A stretch of DNA of 26,063 nt, taken from positions 1 through 26,063 of the forward strand of contig CALEYY010000072.1 of NCBI GenBank assembly GCA_937928295.1, in the 5' to 3' direction. Made by a program: the position numbers and the translations under genes. This stretch comes from an uncultured Moraxellaceae bacterium (GTDB lineage: Bacteria > Pseudomonadota > Gammaproteobacteria > Pseudomonadales > Moraxellaceae). The first letter of the stretch is position 1. Each line of letters begins with the position of its first letter. The notes beneath the pieces are model-generated. The model had not been told where the DNA came from, ran no database searches, and worked only from the letters and a program-made list of their open reading frames with translations. Shown piece by piece: positions 8,032 to 16,522 of this stretch.

Positions 8032-9155
8032 GATGCAGCCCTAGTGGCAGCAAGAACACGCTGCAAGGCATTGATTGCGAACGCATTTTCTTCGGAGAGG
8101 CCGATGGAAATGCGCAGGTGTCGCGGCAAGCCGTAGTTGCCGACCGGACGCACGATCACGCCTTCGCGCAGCAATGCCTGAAACAACGGCGCGGCCTCTT
8201 GCTGCATGTCCACGCAGAGGAAATTTCCACGCGATGGCATGGCGCTCAAGCCTAGCGCCGTGAGGCCATCCAGCCATTGCTGCATGCCGGCCTGATTCAG
8301 CGCGCGCGTCTTCGCCACAAACTCATCGTCTGTAATGGCGGCGGCGGCGGCGATCAGCGCCAGACTATTAACATTAAATGGCTGGCGCACTCTATTGATA
8401 ATATTAGTAATTTCAGCGGAAGCGACAGCATAGCCAACGCGCAGGGATGCCAAGCCATAAGCCTTTGCCAGCGTGCGCGAGATGATCAGATTCGGGTATT
8501 TCGGCAGCTCTTTCAGGCCATCCAGCGCATCAGTGGCGGTCACGAACTCGCCATAGGCTTCGTCCAACACCACCACGACATGCGTCGGCACCTGTGCCAT
8601 GAAGGCTGTGAAGTCGGCCGCCTCGAACCAAGTACCTGTGGGATTGTTCGGGTTCGCCAGAAAAATCACTTTCGTGGCCGGCGTAACCGCAGCCGCCATC
8701 GCGGGCAGATCGTGGCCGAAGTTCCGGGCCGGCACCGCGATGCCGCGAGCGCCAGCGGCTTGCACGGCCAGCGGGTAAACGGCAAAGGCATGCTCGGCGA
8801 AGATGGCATCGTCGCCCTCGCCCAAAAAGGCTCTGGCGACCAGCTCCAGTACATCATTGGAGCCGTTGCCCAGCGTGATGCCGTCCAGACTCAGGCCGAA
8901 ACGCTGACTCAGCGCCTGCTTGAGGATGAAGCCGTTGCCATCGGGATAGCGACCCAGCTCGACCGGATCGCCCTGCACCGCTTTCTGCAACGCAGCCAGC
9001 GCTTTCGGCGATGGCCCCAGCGGATTCTCGTTGCTGGCCAGCTTGACCACGCGAGCCAGACCCAGCTCACGCTGCAGCTCGTCGATCGGCTTGCCCGGCT
9101 GGTACGGCGCGAGGTGCTGAACACAAGGCCGCGCCTGTTGAAGAAATTGCGTCAT
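8028..9155 (-). CDS. hisC: HisC-family aminotransferase (aromatic / histidinol-phosphate)
   Basis: A 375-aa fold-type I PLP aminotransferase of the HisC family: SNENPLGPSP near the start, NPNNPTGTW, LDEAYGEF, and the PLP Lys231 in SRTLAKAYGLASLRVGY. HisC enzymes act on histidinol phosphate, but copies placed between pheA and tyrA are thought to transaminate phenylpyruvate, hydroxyphenylpyruvate or prephenate. Since no his genes are nearby, the aromatic role is the better inference. The start ATG lies 10 bases after the pheA stop, and the ribosome site GAGGG overlaps that stop (TGAGGG), suggesting coupling. Its own stop overlaps the tyrA-aroA start. Whether it is the only HisC in the genome cannot be told here. 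Confidence 0.92.
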   Translation of the reverse strand: MTQFLQQARPCVQHLAPYQPGKPIDELQRELGLARVVKLASNENPLGPSPKALAALQKAVQGDPVELGRYPDGNGFILKQALSQRFGLSLDGITLGNGSNDVLELVARAFLGEGDDAIFAEHAFAVYPLAVQAAGARGIAVPARNFGHDLPAMAAAVTPATKVIFLANPNNPTGTWFEAADFTAFMAQVPTHVVVVLDEAYGEFVTATDALDGLKELPKYPNLIISRTLAKAYGLASLRVGYAVASAEITNIINRVRQPFNVNSLALIAAAAAITDDEFVAKTRALNQAGMQQWLDGLTALGLSAMPSRGNFLCVDMQQEAAPLFQALLREGVIVRPVGNYGLPRHLRISIGLSEENAFAINALQRVLAATRAAS

Positions 9156-9165
9156 CTGGCAGCCC

Positions 9166-10263
9166 TCAGAGCACGGCGCGCGGGTATGAGCCCAGCCATT
9201 TCACCTGGCGCATGCGCGGCTCAAGTTCGGCCATGACTTCCTTGACCAGCGGATCGTCCTGATGACCCTCGAAGTCGATGAAGAACACATAAGTCCAGAC
9301 ATCATGCTTGCTCGGCCGGCTTTCGATGCGCGTCAGGTTGATGCCGCGACGGTAGAACGGCTCCAGCAGGCTGTACAGCGCGCCGGCTTCGTTGTTGCGA
9401 ACCGAGACAATGATCGAGCTCTTGTCGTCGCCGCAACGCGCCACCGACTCGCGACCGATGATCAGGAAGCGCGTGGTGTTGTTGGGGTTGTCTTCAATGC
9501 GCTCGTGCAGCTTGTTCAGGCCATACAGCTCGGCGGCCGTTTCGCCGGCAATCGCGGCCGAATGCCACTCGCCCTTGATACGGCGTGCGGCTTCGGCATT
9601 GCTCGACACGGCAACGCGCTCGGCCTTCGGGAAGTTCGCATCCAGCCATTTGCGACACTGAGCCAGCGACTGCTGATGCGAGTAGATGCGCGAAATGGAC
9701 TTCAGCTGCGTGCCTTCCGATACCAGCAGGTGGTGGTGAATGCGCAGCTCGACCTCGCCAATGATGCGCAGATTCGAGTCCAAGAAGGAATCCAAGGTAT
9801 GGCTGACCATGCCTTCGGACGAGTTCTCGACCGGCACCACGCCATAGTTGACGCCGCCCGCCGCGACTTCGCGGAAGACATCGTCAATATTGGCCAGCGG
9901 CACGGTTTCAACCGAGTGGCCGAAGTGCTTGAGCGCGGCGGTCTGCGTGAAAGTGCCGTTGGGCCCGAGAAAGGCAATGCGCAGCGGGTGCTCCAGCGCC
10001 AAGCAGGCCGACATGATTTCGCGAAACAGGCGCGCCATCTCTTCGGGGTGCAGCGGGCCTTCGTTACGCGCCATGACCTTGTTCAGCACCTGCGCTTCGC
10101 GCTCGGGGCGATAGAACACCGTGGCATCCGGCTCCGTGGCCTTTTTCACTTCCGCGACTTGCTGGGCACACCGTGCACGCGCACTGATCAGGCGTTGAAT
10201 TTCGGCGTCGATACCGTCAATTTCGACGCGGATCGTATCCAAGCTGGGCAATTTTTCGCTCAT
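9166..10263 (-). CDS. pheA: Bifunctional chorismate mutase / prephenate dehydratase
   Basis: Converts chorismate to prephenate and then to phenylpyruvate, committing flux to phenylalanine. The 365-aa protein has an AroQ-type helical chorismate mutase domain (about 1-90, with LDTIRVEIDGIDAEIQRLI and YRPEREAQVL). A prephenate dehydratase domain follows (about 93-280), with FLGPNGTFT, VVPVENSSEG and the NNTTRFLII motif. A C-terminal ACT domain (about 285-360) contains GALYSLLEPF and the ESRPSK phenylalanine-binding motif, so feedback inhibition by Phe is expected. It starts 24 bases after serC; AGGA lies rather far (11 bases) from the ATG. Confidence 0.96.
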   Translation of the reverse strand: MSEKLPSLDTIRVEIDGIDAEIQRLISARARCAQQVAEVKKATEPDATVFYRPEREAQVLNKVMARNEGPLHPEEMARLFREIMSACLALEHPLRIAFLGPNGTFTQTAALKHFGHSVETVPLANIDDVFREVAAGGVNYGVVPVENSSEGMVSHTLDSFLDSNLRIIGEVELRIHHHLLVSEGTQLKSISRIYSHQQSLAQCRKWLDANFPKAERVAVSSNAEAARRIKGEWHSAAIAGETAAELYGLNKLHERIEDNPNNTTRFLIIGRESVARCGDDKSSIIVSVRNNEAGALYSLLEPFYRRGINLTRIESRPSKHDVWTYVFFIDFEGHQDDPLVKEVMAELEPRMRQVKWLGSYPRAVL

Positions 10264-10287
10264 GCTGACTGTCTTCCTGAGTCCGGC

Positions 10288-11382
10288 TCAGCCATGACGA
10301 CGGGCGAAATCGCCCATGAAGTCGATCAAGGCATCCACCGCCGCTTCGGGCACGGCGTTGTACAAGCTGGCGCGCATGCCGCCTACCGAGCGATGGCCGG
10401 CCAGATTGAGCAAGCGCAGTTGTTCGGCTTCGGCGAGGAAAGCCTTGTCGAGCTTGGCATCGGCCAGCGTGAACGGAATATTCATGCGCGAACGATTGGC
10501 AATCGCCACCGGGTTGGCATAGAAGTCCGAGCCATCAATGGCGGCATAGAGCTTGCCAGCCTTGCGGGCATTGAGTTCAGCCATCGCGGTGAGACCGCCC
10601 TGCTGCTTCAACCACTGGAAAACCAGACCGGCGAGATACCAGGCGTAAGTCGGCGGCGTGTTGTACATGGAGCCATTCTTGGCGGCCACGGCGTAATCCA
10701 GCAGCGTCGGCGTACCGGCCTTGACATGGCCGAGCAGGTCTTCGCGCACGATGACCACGACAATGCCGGCCGGGCCGATGTTCTTCTGCGCGCCGGCATA
10801 GATCAGGCCGAACTTCGACACATCCAGCGGCTCCGACAGGATGCTGGACGAATAGTCGGCCACCAATGGCACTTCTTTCGATGAAGAGCCTACTTGCGGG
10901 ATAAAGTCGAACTCGACACCGTGAATGGTCTCGTTCGGCGTGTAATGCAGATACGCCGCATTCGGGTCGAGCTGCCAGGTGTTGAACGCCGGCACGCTGC
11001 GGAAATTGTTCGCCACATCGGTCGCCACAACATTGACGCCGGCGTACTTGCGCGCCTCTTCAATAGCCTTTTCCGACCAGACACCGGTGCAGACATAATC
11101 AGCCGAAGCATGACCACGCAGCAGATTCAGCGGCACCTGAGCGAATTGTAGCGTTGCGCCGCCCTGCAGGAACAGCACCTTGTAGTTCGACGGAATATTG
11201 AGCAGATCACGCAGATCCTGCTCGGCCTGCTCGGCGATGCCGACAAAGTCAGCACCGCGATGGCTCATTTCCATGACGGAACAGCCGCGACCCTGCCAAT
11301 CCACGAGGTCCAGCTGGGCTTGTTGCAGCACGGACTCCGGCAATGCTGCCGGGCCTGCGCAGAAGTTATACGCTCTCGTCAT
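10288..11382 (-). CDS. serC: Phosphoserine aminotransferase
   Basis: Makes phosphoserine from 3-phosphohydroxypyruvate and glutamate, and also serves the pyridoxal phosphate pathway. The 364-aa protein matches the family length: YNFCAGPAALP at the start, MSHRGADF, the PLP-binding Lys200 in YAGAQKNIGPAG, HYTPNETIHG, and NRSRMNIPF and GGMRASLYNA toward the end. Residue 184 is Glu in ILSEP where E. coli has Arg in ILSRP; I draw no conclusion from this. The start codon lies inside the end of gyrA with a 17-base overlap and no strong ribosome site of its own, so translation is probably coupled to gyrA. Confidence 0.96.
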   Translation of the reverse strand: MTRAYNFCAGPAALPESVLQQAQLDLVDWQGRGCSVMEMSHRGADFVGIAEQAEQDLRDLLNIPSNYKVLFLQGGATLQFAQVPLNLLRGHASADYVCTGVWSEKAIEEARKYAGVNVVATDVANNFRSVPAFNTWQLDPNAAYLHYTPNETIHGVEFDFIPQVGSSSKEVPLVADYSSSILSEPLDVSKFGLIYAGAQKNIGPAGIVVVIVREDLLGHVKAGTPTLLDYAVAAKNGSMYNTPPTYAWYLAGLVFQWLKQQGGLTAMAELNARKAGKLYAAIDGSDFYANPVAIANRSRMNIPFTLADAKLDKAFLAEAEQLRLLNLAGHRSVGGMRASLYNAVPEAAVDALIDFMGDFARRHG

Positions 11383-14149
11383 CTTGCACCGATGTGTCTG
11401 TGGTCAAATTTTCAGCAGAATCTGCTGCGTCTTCAATAATAGTCGGCTCTGCGATCTCGCCTGTAACTTCGCCCTCAATGAAATCGTCTTCCTCGACCTC
11501 ATCTAGGCGCACTAGGCCAACCAGCTTCTCGTTCTTGCCGAGCTTGATCAGCGTCACGCCCTGCGTATTGCGCGACAGCACGGAGACTTCGCCGACGCGG
11601 GTACGCACCAGCGTGCCCTGATCCGAGATCAGCATCAGCTCGTCGCTATCAGCCACCTGCACGGCACCGATGAGCGCGCCGTTGCGATCCGAAGCCTGCA
11701 TGGCGATGACGCCCTGGCCACCACGGCCACGACGCGGGTACTCGGCCAGGCCTGTGCGCTTGCCGAAACCATTCTCGGAGGCGGTGAGAATCTGCGCGCC
11801 CGACTGCGGAACAATCATGGAGATCAGGCGCTGGCCCGGCTGCAAACGCATGCCGCGCACGCCACGAGCCGTGCGGCCCATGGTACGCACCTGTTTATCC
11901 TTGAAGCGAATGACCTTGCCGCCGTCGGAGAACAGCATGACTTCGCTGGCGCCATTGGTCACGGCAACCGCGATCAGCGTGTCGCCCTCGTCCAGACGCA
12001 GTGCGATCAGGCCATTGCTGCGCGGACGACTGAACTGCGACAGCAGGGTCTTCTTCACCGTACCGGAGGCCGTGGCCATAAAGATGTAGTCGCCGGTAGG
12101 CTCGTCAGTGCCGGTCAGAGCGAGGTCGGCGGCATCATCGCTTTCGTCTTCTTCGGTTTCCGGCAGTGCATCAATGACGGTGTCGTCGAGTTCTTCGTCG
12201 TCGCCAACATCCTGGCCAGCATAAGCAGCAAGGTCGATCGGCAGCAGCGCCGTGACGCGCTCGTCGGCCGCCAGCGGCAGCACATTGACCAGCGGACGAC
12301 CCTTGGAGCCACGACTGGCCAGCGGCAATTCGTAGGCTTTCAGCCAGTAAACCTTGCCGGCGCTGGTGAAGCAGAGCACGGTCGCGTGCGTGCTGGCGAC
12401 CAGCAGATGCTCGATGTAGTCCTCGTCTTTCATGCTGGTGGCTGACTTGCCGCGACCGCCACGACGCTGTGCGCGGTAGTCGGTGATGGGCTGAATCTTG
12501 GCGTAGCCGGTATGCGAGATGGTCAGCACCACATCTTCTTCGCTGATCAGATCTTCCAGTGTCAGATCAAGGCGGGTGGCAATGATTTCAGTGCGACGCT
12601 TATCGCCATACAGTGCCAGCGTGTCGCGCAGCTCGTCACGAATCACATTGAGCAGGCGTTCCGGCTCAGCAAGAATCAGCGCCAATGCACTGATTTTCGA
12701 AAGAATTTCCAAATACTCGGCAACCAGCTTGTCTTGCTCCAGACCGGTCAGACGGTTCAGACGCAGGTCAAGGATGGCTTGCGCTTGCTCAGCGGACAGC
12801 GCATAGCGGCCATTATTGAAGCCGTAAACCAGCGACAAACCTTCCGGGCGGCAGGCATGCACATCGCCGGCTCGTTCCAGCATGCCTTCAACGGCACCCG
12901 GCAGCCAGGTTTCGGCCATCAGCCGCTCTTTGGCTTCCGCCGGGCTTGGCGACTGCTTGATCAGCGCGATGACCGGATCAATATTGGCCAGAGCTACCGC
13001 CAGACCTTCAAGAATATGGCCGCGCTCACGCGCCTTACGCAGCTCGAACACGGTACGGCGGGTCACAACCTCACGGCGATGGCGCACAAAGGCTTCAAGA
13101 ATCTGCTTGAGATTCATGATCTTGGGCTGGCCATCTTCAATGGCGACCATGTTGATGCCAAACACGCTTTGCAGCTGCGTTTGCGCAAACAGGTTGTTCA
13201 CCACCACTTCCGGCACTTCGCCGCGCTTGAGGTCGATGACAATGCGCATGCCGTCCTTGTCGGACTCGTCACGCAGCTCGGAGATGCCTTCGAGCTTCTT
13301 TTCCTTCACCAGCTCGGCAATCTTCTCGATCACGCGAGCCTTGTTGAGCTGATACGGAATTTCTGTGAAAACAATGGTTTGACGGTTGGTCTTGGCATCG
13401 GTTTCGATATGGTGACGGGCGCGCATGTAGATGCGGCCACGACCCGTGCGATACGCCTCGACGATGCCGGCACGGCCATTGATGATGGCTGCTGTCGGAA
13501 AGTCCGGGCCAGTGATGTGCTCCATCAGGCCGTCAACATCGAGATCCGGATTGTCGATCAGGGCCAGCACGGCGTTGATGACTTCGGTCATGTTGTGCGG
13601 CGGGATGTTGGTCGCCATGCCCACGGCGATGCCGCTGGAGCCGTTGACCAGCAGGTTCGGCACACGCGTCGGCATCACCGCCGGAATCATCTCGGTGCCG
13701 TCGTAATTCGGCACCCAGTCGGTGGTTTCCTTGTCGAGATCAGCCAGCAAGTCATGCGCAAGGCGCGTCATGCGGATTTCGGTGTAACGCATGGCGGCAG
13801 CGTTGTCGCCATCCACCGAACCGAAGTTGCCCTGGCCGTCCACCAGCAGGTAGCGCAGCGAGAACGGCTGCGCCATACGCACGATGGTGTCGTAGACGGC
13901 AGTGTCGCCGTGCGGGTGGTACTTACCGATGACATCGCCGACAACACGCGCCGACTTCTTGTAAGCCTTGTTCCAGTCGTTGCTAAGCTCGTGCATAGCG
14001 AACAGTACACGGCGGTGGACGGGCTTCAGGCCATCGCGAACATCCGGCAGTGCGCGCCCGACAATCACGCTCATGGCGTAGTCGAGGTAGGACTGACGAA
14101 GTTCGTCTTCGATATTGACCGGGAGGATTTCCATGGCGCCTTCGGACAT
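11366..14149 (-). CDS. gyrA: DNA gyrase subunit A
   Basis: The cleavage and rejoining subunit of gyrase, which introduces negative supercoils. The 927-aa protein starts at the ATG at 14149 and aligns residue for residue with E. coli at its start (PVNIEDELRQSYLDYAM). The active-site Tyr122 is in AAMRYTEIR. The quinolone region reads HPHGDTAVYD, with Thr83 and Asp87; Thr83 is also the normal residue in P. aeruginosa. The GyrA box QRRGGRG opens the C-terminal DNA-wrapping domain, which carries an acidic insert at about residues 638-688 and a long acidic tail. That makes it longer than E. coli GyrA (875). An upstream in-frame start at 14221 would run through the divergent promoter region and is rejected. 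It heads the transcript toward serC. Confidence 0.97.
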   Translation of the reverse strand: MSEGAMEILPVNIEDELRQSYLDYAMSVIVGRALPDVRDGLKPVHRRVLFAMHELSNDWNKAYKKSARVVGDVIGKYHPHGDTAVYDTIVRMAQPFSLRYLLVDGQGNFGSVDGDNAAAMRYTEIRMTRLAHDLLADLDKETTDWVPNYDGTEMIPAVMPTRVPNLLVNGSSGIAVGMATNIPPHNMTEVINAVLALIDNPDLDVDGLMEHITGPDFPTAAIINGRAGIVEAYRTGRGRIYMRARHHIETDAKTNRQTIVFTEIPYQLNKARVIEKIAELVKEKKLEGISELRDESDKDGMRIVIDLKRGEVPEVVVNNLFAQTQLQSVFGINMVAIEDGQPKIMNLKQILEAFVRHRREVVTRRTVFELRKARERGHILEGLAVALANIDPVIALIKQSPSPAEAKERLMAETWLPGAVEGMLERAGDVHACRPEGLSLVYGFNNGRYALSAEQAQAILDLRLNRLTGLEQDKLVAEYLEILSKISALALILAEPERLLNVIRDELRDTLALYGDKRRTEIIATRLDLTLEDLISEEDVVLTISHTGYAKIQPITDYRAQRRGGRGKSATSMKDEDYIEHLLVASTHATVLCFTSAGKVYWLKAYELPLASRGSKGRPLVNVLPLAADERVTALLPIDLAAYAGQDVGDDEELDDTVIDALPETEEDESDDAADLALTGTDEPTGDYIFMATASGTVKKTLLSQFSRPRSNGLIALRLDEGDTLIAVAVTNGASEVMLFSDGGKVIRFKDKQVRTMGRTARGVRGMRLQPGQRLISMIVPQSGAQILTASENGFGKRTGLAEYPRRGRGGQGVIAMQASDRNGALIGAVQVADSDELMLISDQGTLVRTRVGEVSVLSRNTQGVTLIKLGKNEKLVGLVRLDEVEEDDFIEGEVTGEIAEPTIIEDAADSAENLTTDTSVQDDESV

Positions 14150-14192
14150 GCGGTTTTCTCTTGTTTTGGGGCGTTGCAAAGCGCTGGAGTCT

Positions 14193-14204
14193 AGCACATG
14201 TGCT
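14193..14204. repeat. 12-base perfect palindrome at the gyrA promoter
   Basis: AGCACATGTGCT, touching the candidate gyrA -10 box on the minus strand. It is a possible operator for gyrA; no known consensus is recognised. Confidence 0.5.
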
Positions 14205-14216
14205 GGCTTTGCCGTA

Positions 14217-14269
14217 GTCACGAGACGCTTCGAATGCCGCTATACTGCGCATCCGTTTTCTCTCGTGAC
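14217..14269. repeat. 9-base inverted repeat flanking the ubiG -10 box
   Basis: GTCACGAGA at 14217-14225 and its exact reverse complement TCTCGTGAC at 14261-14269, with 35 bases between them and 44 bases centre to centre (about four helical turns). The TATACT box at 14241-14246 lies in the middle. Confidence 0.6.
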
Positions 14270-14280
14270 CGACTGCACTC

Positions 14281-15024
14281 ATGTCTCATCAGCCCGAAAT
14301 GCCTGTTGCCAATGTTGACCCGGCCGAAATCGCCAAATTCGAAGCGCTGGCCGCCCGTTGGTGGGATAACACCTCTGAATTCAAGCCCTTGCATGACATC
14401 AATCCGCTGCGTTTGAACTGGATTGACGCGCGCACCGGTCTGCCCGGCAAGCGCGTGCTGGATGTGGGCTGCGGCGGCGGCATTTTGTCGGAAAGCATGG
14501 CCCGACGAGGTGCAGAAGTACTGGGCATCGATATGGGTGCAGCGCCACTGGCGGTGGGCACGCTGCATGCAGAAACGGCGGGCGTGACCAATGTGAAATA
14601 TCGCCAGGTGACCGTGGAAGCCCTGGCCGCCGAACAGCCTGAAAGCTTCGATGCCGTGACCTGCTTGGAAATGCTTGAGCATGTGCCCGATCCGGCTGCC
14701 ATCGTGGCCGCCTGCATGCGGCTGGTGAAGCCAGGTGGCCGCGTGTTCTTCTCCACGCTCAACCGCAACCCGAAATCTTGGCTGTTTGCCATCGTGGGTG
14801 CCGAATATGTGCTGCGCATGCTGCCACGCGGCACTCACGACTATCAGAAGTTCATCCGCCCGTCCGAGCTCGGCCAGTGGGTGCGGGCCGCCGGTCTGCA
14901 GCTCGATGAAATGACCGGTCTGCACTTCAATCCGCTCAGTGGTCGCTACTGGCTGGCACCGAATGTGGATGTCAATTACATGATCGCCTGCACCAAGCCC
15001 GCCGCGGAGTTCGCGTCAGCATGA
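14281..15024 (+). CDS. ubiG: Ubiquinone biosynthesis O-methyltransferase
   Basis: SAM-dependent methyltransferase that performs both O-methylations in ubiquinone synthesis. The 247-aa protein has the conserved N-terminal stretch NVDPAEIAKFEALAARWWD followed by EFKPLHDINPLRL. SAM motif I is VLDVGCGGG at about residues 60-68, with acidic GIDMG after it, then CLEMLEHVPDP and a typical C-terminal DVNYMIA. No clear ribosome site precedes the ATG, but the start matches family length. It is the first gene of a plus-strand group and shares a divergent region with gyrA. Its stop overlaps the mupP start by four bases (ATGA). Confidence 0.96.
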   Translation: MSHQPEMPVANVDPAEIAKFEALAARWWDNTSEFKPLHDINPLRLNWIDARTGLPGKRVLDVGCGGGILSESMARRGAEVLGIDMGAAPLAVGTLHAETAGVTNVKYRQVTVEALAAEQPESFDAVTCLEMLEHVPDPAAIVAACMRLVKPGGRVFFSTLNRNPKSWLFAIVGAEYVLRMLPRGTHDYQKFIRPSELGQWVRAAGLQLDEMTGLHFNPLSGRYWLAPNVDVNYMIACTKPAAEFASA

Positions 15025-15692
15025 GCCGCATCGCCGGGGTATTTTTTGATCTGGATGGCACTTTGGTGGATACCGCACCGGACTTTCATGCCGGCATCAA
15101 CCGGCTGAGGCAGGCTCACGGCCTGCCGGCGATGGCTTATGAGCCGATCCGGGCGGTGGTGTCTGAAGGCGCCAAGGCCGTGGTGCGTACCGGATTTCCG
15201 AATGTTGCCGCCGACAGCGACGCCGCCGAGCAGCTGCGTCTGGCCTTTCTTGCCGACTATATCGAGCATCTGGCCGATACCTCGGTGGTCTTTGCCGGCC
15301 TCGACGAGTCGCTTCAGCTACTGGAAGCGCAAGGCATCGTCTGGGGCGTGGTCACCAACAAATCCAGCACCTATACGCGTCCGTTGATGCAGGCGCTGGG
15401 GCTGGCTGTGCGCAGTGCCGCCACGGTATCGGCCGATGAAGTGGTGAACAGCAAGCCGCATCCGGAGCCGCTCTTCAAAGCTGCCGGCATGGCGGGCGTT
15501 GAGGCCAGCCAGTGCGTCTATGTGGGCGATCATGCGCGCGACATCGAGGCCGGGCGTCGTGCCGGCATGCTTACGGTCGCCGTGGGCTGGGGCTATCTGC
15601 CAGAACCTCACAGCCACACCACCTGGGATGCCGATGTGATCTGCGATACGCCAGCCGATTTCCTGCGCTGGCTGCAAGGGCGTCTTGCCTGA
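15021..15692 (+). CDS. mupP: HAD phosphatase, probable N-acetylmuramic acid 6-phosphate phosphatase
   Basis: A 223-aa HAD-family phosphatase: motif I FFDLDGTLVD with nucleophile Asp10 and acid/base Asp12, motif II Thr in VVTNKSS, motif III Lys in NSKPHPEP, and motif IV GDHARDIEAG. By sequence alone it resembles phosphoglycolate phosphatase (Gph). The placement between ubiG and yciK next to gyrA is that of Pseudomonas MupP, which dephosphorylates MurNAc-6-phosphate in the peptidoglycan recycling route that bypasses de novo UDP-MurNAc synthesis. I therefore favour MupP, by context. Translation is coupled to ubiG through the ATGA overlap. A small stem (15693-15706) follows the stop but has no T run. 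Confidence 0.82.
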   Translation: MSRIAGVFFDLDGTLVDTAPDFHAGINRLRQAHGLPAMAYEPIRAVVSEGAKAVVRTGFPNVAADSDAAEQLRLAFLADYIEHLADTSVVFAGLDESLQLLEAQGIVWGVVTNKSSTYTRPLMQALGLAVRSAATVSADEVVNSKPHPEPLFKAAGMAGVEASQCVYVGDHARDIEAGRRAGMLTVAVGWGYLPEPHSHTTWDADVICDTPADFLRWLQGRLA

Positions 15693-15750
15693 CGCTTGCT
15701 GAAGCGCCGGCCAGTGAACAAAACTTCGTTTTAAAGATGAGAGTGCTTCG

Positions 15751-16509
15751 ATGCAAAACTATGTAGCCGCCGCTGATCTGCTGAAAGATCGTGTTCTGCT
15801 GATTACCGGTGCCAGTGCCGGCATCGGCCGGGTTGCCGCCCTCACCTGCGCCGCGCACGGTGCCACAGTGATTCTGCTTGGGCGTGACAACGACAAGCTC
15901 AATGCCGTCTACGACGAGATTGTCGCCGCCGGACATCCAACGCCGGCCATTCTGACGCTGGATCTTAGTCAGGCCAGCGCCGTCAGCTGCCGAGAGGTGG
16001 CCGATGTGATCGAAACCACCTTCGGCCGGCTCGATGGCATCCTGCACAATGCCGCTGTGCTCGGCGAAATCACGCCGCTGGAAATGTACGACCCGGACAC
16101 CTGGGACTTCGTGATGAATGTGAATCTGCGCGCGCCGTTTGTGCTGACGCAGGCGCTGCTGCCGCTGCTCAAGCAATCGCCGGATGCCAGCGTGGTGATG
16201 ACCACCAGCAGTGTCGGTCGTCGTGCTCGCGCGTTCTGGGGCGCTTACGCGATCTCCAAATGCGGCATCGAAGGTCTGGTGCAGATGCTGTCGGACGAAC
16301 TGGCGGCGATTTCGGCGATTCGCGTCAATGCCATCAACCCCGGTGGCACGCGCACGAATATGCGCGCCAGTGCCTATCCCGGTGAAAACCCACAGACCGT
16401 GAAGACGCCGGAAGAGCTGATGCCGCTTTACTTGTACCTGCTAGGGCCAGACAGCACCGGCATCAGCGGTCAGTCCTTTGATGCTCAGCCGGTGCGCCCG
16501 CCAGCCTGA
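15751..16509 (+). CDS. yciK: YciK-type short-chain dehydrogenase/reductase
   Basis: A 252-aa classical SDR: cofactor motif TGASAGIG (residues about 20-27), NAAVLG, the catalytic Ser in TTSSVGR, and Tyr-x3-Lys in YAISK. GRD after the second strand suggests NADP(H). E. coli YciK has this size and the same LGEITPLE/NAAVLG core; its substrate is not established. In Pseudomonas relatives the gene follows mupP, as here. It starts 58 bases after mupP with a GAGAG site, so it is likely co-transcribed. Its stop faces the convergent DUF2721 gene across 13 bases, with no terminator hairpin visible. Confidence 0.9.
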   Translation: MQNYVAAADLLKDRVLLITGASAGIGRVAALTCAAHGATVILLGRDNDKLNAVYDEIVAAGHPTPAILTLDLSQASAVSCREVADVIETTFGRLDGILHNAAVLGEITPLEMYDPDTWDFVMNVNLRAPFVLTQALLPLLKQSPDASVVMTTSSVGRRARAFWGAYAISKCGIEGLVQMLSDELAAISAIRVNAINPGGTRTNMRASAYPGENPQTVKTPEELMPLYLYLLGPDSTGISGQSFDAQPVRPPA

Positions 16510-16522
16510 CTCCCGCCCCTGA

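Larger units (their letters stand above)
14150..14280. promoter_or_regulatory. Divergent gyrA / ubiG promoter region
   Basis: 131 bases separate the gyrA and ubiG start codons. For ubiG a TATACT -10 box lies at 14241-14246, 34 bases before the ATG, without a clear -35. For gyrA a weaker TAGACT lies on the minus strand at 14188-14193. The region also holds a 12-base palindrome and a 9-base inverted repeat, listed separately. Confidence 0.45.

Noticed and set aside
9262..10884. Long plus-strand open frame spanning pheA and serC
   Set aside because: Same reason: it crosses two conserved minus-strand genes and shows no family motifs.
12512..14194. Long plus-strand open frame opposite gyrA
   Set aside because: Antisense shadow of a conserved gene; the residue mix (many Gln, His, Asp, Val) is the usual result of reading GC-rich codons backwards.
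15718..15732. Small AAAAC/GTTTT hairpin before yciK
   Set aside because: Five A/T-rich pairs with a 3-base loop are too weak to be meaningful.
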